64,000 nt of DNA from Acidovorax sp. NB1 (GTDB taxonomy: Bacteria; Pseudomonadota; Gammaproteobacteria; Burkholderiales; Burkholderiaceae_C), in contig NZ_BJHU01000013.1 in the NCBI RefSeq assembly GCF_005405905.1, positions 343,189 through 407,188 on the forward strand. The letters run 5' to 3'. This document shows positions 56,974-64,000 of this stretch, piece by piece. Each line of letters starts with the position of its first letter. The stretch's first letter is position 1. Made by a program: the position numbers and the translations under genes. The notes below the pieces were generated by a model that saw only the letters and a list, made by a program, of their open reading frames with translations, made no database searches and was not told where the DNA came from.

Positions 56974-58233
56974 ATGACCATGAACTCCAACCCGCTCTCC
57001 AAGAACCGCCCCCTGGGCCTAGCCACCATCGCCACCGCCGTGACGGCCGCTGTGGCTGCCCTGGTCCTTGTCTTCCAGGCGCCCACAGCCAAGGCCAATG
57101 GCGAAGGCGCCATGCCCCCCGCCATGCCGGTGTCGGTTGCTGCTGTGGTGCAAAAAGACATCTCGCTGTGGGACGAGTTTTCCGGCCGCCTCGAAGCCGT
57201 GCAGCGCGTGGATGTGCGCCCGCGCGTCTCGGGCGCCGTGCAGGCCGTGCATTTCCGCGAAGGCTCGCTGGTCAAGCAGGGCGACCTGCTGGTCACGGTG
57301 GACCCCGCCCCCTACGCCGCCGAGGTGGACCGCGCCGAAGCCCAGGTGGTCGCTGCACAGGCCCGCGTGTCGTACACCCGCAGCGAGCTGGAGCGCGCCA
57401 CGCGCCTGCTCGAAGAAAAGGCCATTGCCCAGCGCGAGCACGACGAGCGTCTGAACGCTCAGCGCGAGGCCGATGCCAACCTGCGCGCGGCCCAGGCTGC
57501 GCTGCAGACCGCGAAGCTGAACCTCTCGTACACCCAGGTGCGCGCGCCCGTGGCGGGCCGCGTGGGCCGCATCGAAGTCACCGTGGGTAACCTGGTGGCG
57601 GCCGGTGCGGGCGCCCCCGTGCTGACCACGCTGGTGTCGGTCAGCCCCATCTACGCCAGTTTTGACACCGACGAGCAGATCGTGGTGAAGGCGCTGGCGG
57701 ACCTGCAAAGCGGCTCCAAGGGCCAGAGCGCCCGCCAGCTCATCGAGCGCATCCCCGTGCAGATGGGCACGGGCACCACGGGCGGCACGCCCTACGCCGG
57801 GCGCCTGCAGCTCATCGACAACCAGGTCGATGCCAAAAGCGGCACCGTGCGCGTGCGCGCCGTGTTCGACAACGAAGACGGCTCGCTGATCCCCGGCCAG
57901 TTCGCCCGCATCCGCATGGGCCAGGCCCGCAACACCCAGGCGCTGCTGATCAACGAGCGTGCCGTGGGCACCGACCAGAACAAGAAGTTCGTGATGGTGG
58001 TGGGGGAGGGCAACAAGGCCGAGTACCGCGAGGTCACCCTGGGCGCGCCGATTGACGGCCTGCGCGTGGTCACCTCGGGCCTCAAGGCGGGCGAGAACAT
58101 CGTCGTCAACGGCCTGCAGCGCGTGCGCCCCGGTGCCGTGGTCGCACCCCAGCCCGTGCCCATGACCGCCAAGGCCGAGATTGCGGGTGATCGCAAGGAA
58201 GCCAAGAACAACAGCAAGTCGCCCGCCGCCTGA
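56974..58233 (+). CDS. RND efflux periplasmic membrane-fusion protein (BpeE/CeoA/MexE-like)
   Basis: Links the inner-membrane RND pump to the outer-membrane channel. 419 residues from the ATG at 56974 (56980 also possible; no strong RBS). N-terminal signal-anchor segment with no lipobox, then DISLWDEFSGRLEAVQRVDV and RPRVSGAVQAVHFREGSLVK (lipoyl half), a coiled-coil hairpin (about 110-180: ELERATRLLEEKAIAQREHD), second lipoyl half APVAGRVGRIEVTVGN and the beta-barrel domain PIYASFDTDEQIV. Sequence style is that of MexE/OqxA/BpeE. Operon with the following two genes. Confidence 0.93.
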   Translation: MTMNSNPLSKNRPLGLATIATAVTAAVAALVLVFQAPTAKANGEGAMPPAMPVSVAAVVQKDISLWDEFSGRLEAVQRVDVRPRVSGAVQAVHFREGSLVKQGDLLVTVDPAPYAAEVDRAEAQVVAAQARVSYTRSELERATRLLEEKAIAQREHDERLNAQREADANLRAAQAALQTAKLNLSYTQVRAPVAGRVGRIEVTVGNLVAAGAGAPVLTTLVSVSPIYASFDTDEQIVVKALADLQSGSKGQSARQLIERIPVQMGTGTTGGTPYAGRLQLIDNQVDAKSGTVRVRAVFDNEDGSLIPGQFARIRMGQARNTQALLINERAVGTDQNKKFVMVVGEGNKAEYREVTLGAPIDGLRVVTSGLKAGENIVVNGLQRVRPGAVVAPQPVPMTAKAEIAGDRKEAKNNSKSPAA

Positions 58234-58267
58234 GCGTGCGAAACAGCGACGCAAGGAATTTGCATCC

Positions 58268-61200
58268 ATGAACCTGTCCCGCTTTTTCATCGACCGCCCC
58301 ATCTTCGCCGGGGTGCTGTCGGTGCTCATCTTCCTGGGGGGGCTGATTGCATTGCGCGGTCTGCCCATCTCCGAATACCCTGAAGTCGCGCCACCCTCCG
58401 TGGTGGTGCGCGCCCAGTACCCCGGCGCCAATCCCAAGGTGATCGCCGAGACCGTGGCCACGCCGCTGGAGGAATCCATCAACGGTGTGGAAGGCATGCT
58501 CTACATGGGCAGCCAGGCCACTACCGACGGCGTGATGACGCTCACGGTGACGTTTGCCCTTGGCACCGACCCCGACAAGGCCCAGCAGTTGGTGCAAAAC
58601 CGCGTCTCGCAGGCCGAGCCGCGCCTGCCGGAGGAAGTGCGCCGCCTGGGCGTCACCACCGTCAAGAGCGCGCCGGACCTGACCATGGTGGTCCACTTGG
58701 TCTCGCCCAACAACCGCTACGACATCGATTACCTGCGCAACTACGCTGTGCTCAACGTGAAGGACCGCCTCGCGCGCATCCAGGGCGTGGGCCAGGTGCA
58801 GATCTTCGGCGGCGGCGACTACTCCATGCGCGTGTGGCTCGACCCGCAGAAGGTCGCGCAGCGCGGCCTCTCGGCCAGCGATGTGGTCACGGCCATCCGT
58901 GGCCAGAACGTGCAGGCCGCCGCCGGCGTGGTGGGCGCATCGCCCGGCCTGCCCGGCGTGGACCTGCAGCTGTCCATCAACGCCCAGGGCCGTTTGCAGA
59001 CCGAAGAAGAGTTCGGCGACATCATCGTGAAGACCGGTGCCGACGGAGCGGTAACGCGCCTGCGCGACATCGCCCGCCTGGAGCTGGGCGCGGCCGACTA
59101 CTCGCTGCGCTCGCTGCTCAACAACGACCCGGCCGTGGGCATGGGCGTGTTCCAGGCGCCGGGCTCCAACGCGCTCGACATCTCGGCCAACGTGCGCAAG
59201 ACCATGGACGAGATCCAGAAGAACATGCCCGAAGGCGTGGAGTACCGCATTGCGTACGACCCCACGCAGTTCGTGCGGGCCTCGATCAAGTCCGTGATCC
59301 ACACGCTGCTCGAAGCCATCGTTCTCGTGGTGCTGGTGGTGATTTTGTTCCTGCAGACCTGGCGCGCCTCCATCATCCCGTTGCTGGCCGTGCCGGTATC
59401 GGTGGTGGGTACGTTTGCCGTGCTGCACCTGCTGGGCTTCTCGATCAATGCCCTGAGCCTGTTCGGGCTGGTGCTGGCCATTGGCATCGTGGTGGACGAC
59501 GCCATCGTGGTGGTGGAGAACGTCGAGCGCAACATCGAGGCGGGCCTGACCCCGCGCGAGGCGACTTACCGCGCCATGCGTGAAGTGTCTGGTCCCATCA
59601 TCGCGATTGCTCTGGTGCTGGTGGCGGTGTTTGTACCGCTGGCGTTCATCAGTGGCCTCACAGGCCAGTTCTACAAGCAGTTCGCAGTCACGATTGCGAT
59701 CTCCACGGTGATCTCGGCGATCAACTCGCTGACCCTGTCGCCTGCGCTGAGTGCGCTGCTGCTCAAGGGCCACGACGAGCCCAAGGACGCGCTCACGCGC
59801 GGCATGGACAAGGTGTTTGGCGGCTTGTTCCGTGGCTTCAATCGCATGTTCCATCGCGGCTCCGAGGCGTACAGCGGCGGGGTCAAGCGCGTCATCGGCC
59901 GCAAGGCGCTGATGTTCGTGATCTACCTCGCACTGGTGGGTGCCACCATGGGCCTGTTCAAGATCGTGCCCGGTGGCTTCGTGCCCGCGCAGGACAAGCA
60001 GTACCTGATCGGCTTTGCCCAACTGCCCGATGGCGCCACGCTGGACCGCACCGAGAACGTGATCCGCCGTATGGGCGAAATCATGAAGGAGAACCCGAAC
60101 GTCGAGGACGCGATCGCCTTCCCCGGCCTGTCGATCAACGGCTTCACCAACAGCTCCAACTCCGGCATCGTGTTCGCCACGCTCAAGCCCTTTGCCGAGC
60201 GGACCCGCGCCGACCAGAGCGGCGGCGCCGTGGCGGGCCAGCTGAACCAGGCGTTCGGCAGCATCCAGGATGCGTTCATCGCCATGTTCCCGCCGCCCCC
60301 CGTGGCGGGCCTGGGCACTACGGGCGGCTTCAAGCTGCAGATCGAAGACCGCGCATCGCTGGGTTACGAAGCCATGGACAACGCCGTGAAGGCCTTCATG
60401 GGCAAGGCCTACCAGACGCCCGAACTGGCGGGCATGTTCACGAGCTGGCAGGTCAATGTGCCGCAGCTGTACGCCAACATCGACCGCACCAAGGCGCGTC
60501 AGCTGGGTGTGCCGGTGACGGACATCTTCGACACGCTGCAGATCTACCTGGGCAGCCTGTACGCCAACGACTTCAACCAGTTCGGCCGCACCTACAGCGT
60601 GCGCGTGCAGGCCGATGCGGCCTACCGTGCGCGGGCCGAAGATGTGGGCCTGCTCAAGGTGCGCTCTGCCACCGGCGAGATGGTGCCCCTGTCGGCCCTG
60701 ATGAAGATGGAGCCGAGTTTCGGCCCCGAGCGTGCCATGCGCTACAACGGCTATCTGGCCGCGGACATCAATGGCGGCCCCGCGCCCGGCTACTCGTCGG
60801 GCCAGGCGCAGGCCGCCATCGAGCGCATCGCCAAGGAGACGCTGCCCCAGGGCATCACCTTCGAGTGGACCGAGCTGACCTACCAGGAAATCCTGGCCGG
60901 CAACTCCGCCGTGCTGGTGTTCCCGCTGGCCATCCTGCTCGTGTTCCTGGTGCTGGCCGCGCAGTATGAAAGCCTGACGCTGCCGATCGCCATCATCCTC
61001 ATCGTGCCCATGGGCATCCTGGCCGCGATGACGGGCGTGTGGCTCACGAAGGGCGACAACAACGTGTTCACGCAGATCGGGCTCATCGTGCTGGTGGGAC
61101 TGTCGGCCAAGAACGCGATCCTGATCGTGGAGTTTGCGCGCGAGCTGGAGTTTGCCGGGCGCACCCCCGTGCAGGCCGCTATCGAGGCCAGCCGCCTGCG

Positions 61201-61501
61201 TCTGCGCCCCATCCTGATGACCTCGCTGGCCTTTGTGATGGGCGTGCTGCCCCTGGTGCTGTCCACTGGCGCGGGCGCAGAAATGCGCAGCGCCATGGGT
61301 GTGGCGGTGTTCGCCGGGATGATTGGGGTGACGGCCTTCGGCCTGTTCCTCACGCCCGTGTTCTACGTGTTGCTGCGCAAGCTGGCTGGCAACCGCCCAC
61401 TGGTGGAGCATGGCGCGCATGTGGCGCCCATCTCGCACGCCCCAGGCACCGGTGGCACCGCCCACCCCGTGCTGGCCGCGCCGCGCAAGGAGCACGAGTG
61501 A
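58268..61501 (+). CDS. RND efflux inner-membrane transporter (BpeF/CeoB/MexF-like)
   Basis: 1077 residues, HAE1 family proton-driven drug exporter. Opens MNLSRFFIDRPIFAGVLSVL; the twin proton-relay aspartates are Asp410-Asp411 in GIVVDDAIVVVENVERN and the partner Lys is at about 948 in GLSAKNAILIVEF. Periplasmic-domain segments such as APDLTMVVHLVSPNNRYD and GQVQIFGGGDYSMRVWLDP are MexF/OqxB-like rather than AcrB-like. That subclass exports chloramphenicol, quinolones and trimethoprim in known members; this is inference here. The gene starts 34 bp after the fusion-protein stop. Confidence 0.95.
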   Translation: MNLSRFFIDRPIFAGVLSVLIFLGGLIALRGLPISEYPEVAPPSVVVRAQYPGANPKVIAETVATPLEESINGVEGMLYMGSQATTDGVMTLTVTFALGTDPDKAQQLVQNRVSQAEPRLPEEVRRLGVTTVKSAPDLTMVVHLVSPNNRYDIDYLRNYAVLNVKDRLARIQGVGQVQIFGGGDYSMRVWLDPQKVAQRGLSASDVVTAIRGQNVQAAAGVVGASPGLPGVDLQLSINAQGRLQTEEEFGDIIVKTGADGAVTRLRDIARLELGAADYSLRSLLNNDPAVGMGVFQAPGSNALDISANVRKTMDEIQKNMPEGVEYRIAYDPTQFVRASIKSVIHTLLEAIVLVVLVVILFLQTWRASIIPLLAVPVSVVGTFAVLHLLGFSINALSLFGLVLAIGIVVDDAIVVVENVERNIEAGLTPREATYRAMREVSGPIIAIALVLVAVFVPLAFISGLTGQFYKQFAVTIAISTVISAINSLTLSPALSALLLKGHDEPKDALTRGMDKVFGGLFRGFNRMFHRGSEAYSGGVKRVIGRKALMFVIYLALVGATMGLFKIVPGGFVPAQDKQYLIGFAQLPDGATLDRTENVIRRMGEIMKENPNVEDAIAFPGLSINGFTNSSNSGIVFATLKPFAERTRADQSGGAVAGQLNQAFGSIQDAFIAMFPPPPVAGLGTTGGFKLQIEDRASLGYEAMDNAVKAFMGKAYQTPELAGMFTSWQVNVPQLYANIDRTKARQLGVPVTDIFDTLQIYLGSLYANDFNQFGRTYSVRVQADAAYRARAEDVGLLKVRSATGEMVPLSALMKMEPSFGPERAMRYNGYLAADINGGPAPGYSSGQAQAAIERIAKETLPQGITFEWTELTYQEILAGNSAVLVFPLAILLVFLVLAAQYESLTLPIAIILIVPMGILAAMTGVWLTKGDNNVFTQIGLIVLVGLSAKNAILIVEFARELEFAGRTPVQAAIEASRLRLRPILMTSLAFVMGVLPLVLSTGAGAEMRSAMGVAVFAGMIGVTAFGLFLTPVFYVLLRKLAGNRPLVEHGAHVAPISHAPGTGGTAHPVLAAPRKEHE

Positions 61502-61600
61502 TGCTTCTACCACGGTGACAACAAACATCTTTGTGGCCCCCACCACGTGCTCCGTGCCGCCGAACGCAGCGGGCGCAGTGGCCGGGGCAGGAGAACAACC

Positions 61601-63097
61601 ATGACCGATTTGCTTTTGACAAAAAACTCCACCGACGGAGCCCTGGCAGTGCGCAAGCGCAGCCTGCTGGCACCCCTGGCCGCCGCCCTGGTGCTGGCCG
61701 GTTGCATGACCCAACCCGTGGCCCCCGCACCCCATGCGGGCGTGCCTGTGCCCGCCAGCTTTACCGCAGGCGGCGACACGCTACCCACCGCCCCCTGGAC
61801 GGTGGCCGCCCCCGCCGAGGCGCAGCCGCGCGGCGAGTGGTGGCTGGGCTTTCAAGACCCGGTGCTGGCCGACCTGGTGCAGCGCGCGGGCATGGCCAAC
61901 ACCAGCATCCAGCAGGCGGCAGCGCGGCTGGCCGAGGCACGCACGCTGCTGCGCTCTGCCGACGCCGCGCGCTCGGTGCAAGTGGGCGCCTCGGCGGGCG
62001 TAACGCGCCAGGCAGGCGCTGCCACCACCGGCCGCGCAGCCCCGGCCACGCTGGGTACGGCGGGGCTCAACGCCTCGTACGAGCTGGACCTGTTTGGCCG
62101 TCTGTCGCAGACCAGCGACGCTGCGCGGCTGGACGCCGATGTGCGCGAAGCCCTGTTGCAAAGCACGCGCCTCATGGTGCAAGCCGACGTGGCGCAAACG
62201 TACCTGCAGCTGCGCGCGGTACAAGCCGAGCAGGTGCTGGTGCAAGAGAGCCTGGCCGCGTACCAGGACACGCTGCGCCTGACGCAGCGCCGCCTGCAGG
62301 CAGGAGACGTGGCCGAGCTGGACGTGGCCCGTGTGCAGACCGAGGTGGCGGCCACCGAGTCCGATGCCCTGGCCTTGCAGCGCCAGCAGGCCCTGCTGAC
62401 CAACGCGCTGGCCGTGCTGGCTGGCGAGGTGGCCAGCGGCTTTGTGCTGCCGCCCGCGACGGGCGATGCCGCGTTGCCGGTGATCCCGCCCGGCGTGCCC
62501 GGCACGGTGCTGGCGCGTCGTCCCGATGTATCGGCCGCGCAAACTGCCGTGCTGGCCGCGCAAGCGCGCGTGGGCGTGGCGCAGAAGGCGTGGTTCCCGG
62601 CCGTCACGCTCACCGGCAATGCGGGGCATGCGTCGCCCGAGCTGGGCGATCTGTTCAAGTGGTCAGCGCGTGCCTGGGGTGTGAGTGCGCTGCTGTCGCT
62701 GCCGATCTTTGACGGCGGCCAGCGCGATGCGCAGATCGAGGGCGCGAAGGCGCGCCTGGAGGCTGCGCTGGCGGACCACCGGGGGCAGGTGCTCAATGCG
62801 TTTCGTGACGTGGAGGATCAGCTGACTTCGCTGCGTTTGTTGTCTGGCCAGGCCGAGGCGCAGGGGCGGGCAGTGACGGCTGCGCGGCGGGCTACGCAGT
62901 TGTCGGATGTGCGGTATCGCAATGGGCTGGTGAGCCAGCTGGAGTTGCTGGACGCGCGGCGCAGCGAGTTGCGTAATCGGCGGCAGGCGTTGCAGGTGCG
63001 GACGGCGCAGTATGTGGCGACGGTGGGGTTGATTCGTGCGCTCGGGGGAGGGTGGGGGGATCAGCCTGCGGTGAAGTTGGCGCAGGTGACCCAGTAG
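61601..63097 (+). CDS. RND efflux outer-membrane factor (NodT family, OprC/OpcM-like)
   Basis: 498-residue TolC-like lipoprotein channel. The ATG at 61601 follows GGGCAGGAGAACAACC. Lipobox LAGC after AALVLAGC near residue 34; family segments WWLGFQDPVLADLVQRA, YELDLFGRLSQTSDAARL, LARRPDVSAAQ, PIFDGGQRDAQIEGAKA and a near-C-terminal VRYRNGLVSQLELLDARR. Completes the tripartite pump. The upstream frame from 61547 adds residues ahead of the signal peptide and is not used. 99 bp after the RND gene. Confidence 0.94.
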   Translation: MTDLLLTKNSTDGALAVRKRSLLAPLAAALVLAGCMTQPVAPAPHAGVPVPASFTAGGDTLPTAPWTVAAPAEAQPRGEWWLGFQDPVLADLVQRAGMANTSIQQAAARLAEARTLLRSADAARSVQVGASAGVTRQAGAATTGRAAPATLGTAGLNASYELDLFGRLSQTSDAARLDADVREALLQSTRLMVQADVAQTYLQLRAVQAEQVLVQESLAAYQDTLRLTQRRLQAGDVAELDVARVQTEVAATESDALALQRQQALLTNALAVLAGEVASGFVLPPATGDAALPVIPPGVPGTVLARRPDVSAAQTAVLAAQARVGVAQKAWFPAVTLTGNAGHASPELGDLFKWSARAWGVSALLSLPIFDGGQRDAQIEGAKARLEAALADHRGQVLNAFRDVEDQLTSLRLLSGQAEAQGRAVTAARRATQLSDVRYRNGLVSQLELLDARRSELRNRRQALQVRTAQYVATVGLIRALGGGWGDQPAVKLAQVTQ

Positions 63098-63100
63098 TTT

Positions 63101-63157
63101 TGGATGATTTTGATTGCTGGCGCTTATCTATCAAGCGGTAAAGCTATTATTTTTGTA
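63101..63157 (-). repeat. Dispersed palindromic element after the efflux operon
   Basis: On the minus strand: GCTACAAAAATAATAGCTTTA, then CCGCTTGATAGATAAGCG, then CCAGCAATCAAAAT. It contains the dyad CGCTTGATAGATAAGCG. It starts 4 bp after the outer-membrane factor stop and may serve as the operon terminator. Confidence 0.7.
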
Positions 63158-63270
63158 GCTGCTGAGGTTGATTTGGGCCTTTCGGGCTGTGCCTGTCGAA
63201 GCTGGGGCGTGCTGGTTTCAAAAGCATGCTTGTGTTGAGTGCGGAAGCCGGGAGTCGCCCCGGCGGGCGA

Positions 63271-63832
63271 GGTACTTTTCTTTGCTTCGCCAAAGAAAAG
63301 TACCCAAAAGAAAGGCGACCCCCAGTCTGCGACCCCTTCGCGGTGCGAAGGGGTAAACCTGCGCCGGGTCGGTTGCGGGGTGCGCCGTGGAACTCGCTCT
63401 GCGCTGCGCGCGCCGCTCGGACAGCCACGGCGAGTCAGTTCACGAAGCATGGGCGCTTCGACGCCCATGCGCACCCCACAACCGCCCCGCCGCAGGCGCA
63501 GCCAGCAGGGGGTTGGGCAGCCGAACATCCAACAGCCGAATAACCACTCAGGCCATTGCTTCGCTCGGCCCCACCTCGCGGGCGCAAGCGCCACGCGCTG
63601 CGCAGGCCGTGCCGAGCGAAGCAAAGGCCCGTGTGGATGTCCGCACCCCGGGTTCCCTTCAGGATGCGCCGAGGAGCGCAGCGGCCAGCGGATCAGGGCT
63701 CGCGATTGTCTGAGCGCAGTGAAACGAAGCGAGTTGGAGCGAGACCCCGCTGGACGCGAGCACCGCAGGTTGCCCGCAGCGAAGCGAAGGGACGCAGCCT
63801 GTAGGGTCGCCTTTTCTTTGGTGACTTTCTCT
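63271..63832. repeat. MITE-like intergenic unit with inverted ends
   Basis: The left end has a perfect 14-bp hairpin GGTACTTTTCTTTG-CTTCGC-CAAAGAAAAGTACC (63271-63304), continuing CCAAAAGAAAGGCGACCC. The right end (63804-63832) reads GGGTCGCCTTTTCTTTGGTG then ACTTTCTC, an imperfect reverse complement of 63293-63320. The interior is GC-rich with short palindromes; overlapping frames on both strands have improbable compositions. Together with 63158-63270 and 63833-63924 this 827-bp stretch contains no gene I can support. Confidence 0.65.
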
Positions 63833-63849
63833 TGCCTCGCCTGTACGGA

Positions 63850-63924
63850 CCGGACACATGGGAAACAGGTGTGCGGGGACATGGGAAACACTTCTCCTTG
63901 GCAGAACCTGCCCAGGAGAAACCT
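63850..63924 (+). mobile_element. Left end of an IS481-type insertion sequence
   Basis: Two 12-bp direct repeats ACATGGGAAACA (63856-63867 and 63879-63890) lie upstream of a transposase start, as in the terminal regions of IS481-family elements. The right part is outside the window, so the exact tip and inverted repeats cannot be fixed. Confidence 0.55.
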
Positions 63925-64000
63925 ATGCCCTGGCAACCGAGATCTCTCATGAGTACCAAACAAGAGTTCGTTCAACTGGCAATGCACGATGGCGCCAACC
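63925..64000 (+). CDS. IS481-family transposase, N-terminal fragment (cut by window edge)
   Basis: The 25 codons present start MPWQPRSLMSTKQEFVQLAM and end HDGAN, with CCAGGAGAAACCT before the ATG. The pattern MPW...EFV.LA....AN is the usual start of IS481 transposases, which continue into a helix-turn-helix and a DDE integrase core. Whether the element is intact cannot be seen. Confidence 0.65.
   Translation, partial: MPWQPRSLMSTKQEFVQLAMHDGAN

Noticed and set aside
58106..61735. 1209-codon minus-strand frame opposite the RND transporter
   Set aside because: A shadow of the MexF-like gene; His/Gln/Gly-rich and without any domain.
63124..63987. Overlapping frames on both strands in the right-end intergenic region
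   Set aside because: They run through the MITE-like unit and the IS end, with Arg/Pro/Ser-rich improbable proteins that appear wherever such repeats occur.

Overview
The window looks like chromosomal core sequence of a Gram-negative betaproteobacterium of the order Burkholderiales, most likely family Comamonadaceae (Acidovorax-like). This is inferred from GC-rich, strongly GC3-biased coding, three Bug/TctC-type periplasmic binding proteins, an IPTL-CTERM surface protein, LPS and outer-membrane genes (kdsA, bamC), and a BpeT-LlpE-BpeEF-OprC (CeoR-LlpE-CeoAB-OpcM) type efflux locus of the kind known from Burkholderia. No tRNA, rRNA, CRISPR array or prophage was seen.

Layout. 1-9.3 kb: 5' part of gdhA (minus), a lipoprotein glycerophosphodiesterase, an IPTL-CTERM beta-propeller-like repeat protein, mutL, a DedA protein, a glycine-zipper lipoprotein, a chemoreceptor and a cupin. 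9.4-18.3 kb: amiC-tsaE divergent from queG, an SGNH hydrolase/AEC permease pair, three Bug receptors and xerD. 18.3-25 kb: two tandem EAL-HDOD paralogues, a DUF455 ferritin-like protein, a gamma-carbonic anhydrase-like protein, hslO, a stand-alone CZB-like protein and an unknown. 25-32 kb: the minus-strand cluster pyrG-kdsA-DUF1330-eno-ftsB, divergent from coaBC-unknown-dut. 32-40.7 kb: SlyB-like lipoprotein, slyD, a ribosomal-oxygenase-type cupin, an unknown, an Ala/Pro-rich lipoprotein, then MBL hydrolase-bamC-dapA, a methyltransferase, a 51-residue membrane protein and an MFS transporter. 40.8-54.4 kb: parE, a lytic transglycosylase, parC, a second chemoreceptor with a CheR-tethering tail, ridA, comEC, a circularly permuted ATP-grasp/alpha-E pair and a VF530-type protein. 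54.5-63.1 kb: LysR regulator, divergent lipase-like llpE and the tripartite RND pump. 63.1-64 kb: repeat-rich DNA ending in the start of an IS481-type transposase.

The most interesting parts are these. (1) The pump promoter region between llpE and the membrane-fusion gene carries a perfect SoxR-like palindrome between a -35 and a -10 spaced 19 bp apart, followed by a long leader with a 25-codon His-rich ORF behind a strong Shine-Dalgarno. (2) LlpE has lost the nucleophilic serine and apparently the histidine of its hydrolase family. (3) A family of about 55-bp imperfectly palindromic elements occurs about nine times, and four copies lie in frame inside protein genes (mutL, comEC, DUF455, an unknown); three of these four are read in the same frame, as in Rickettsia palindromic elements. 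(4) A 540-bp MITE-like unit with inverted ends lies next to the IS481 end.
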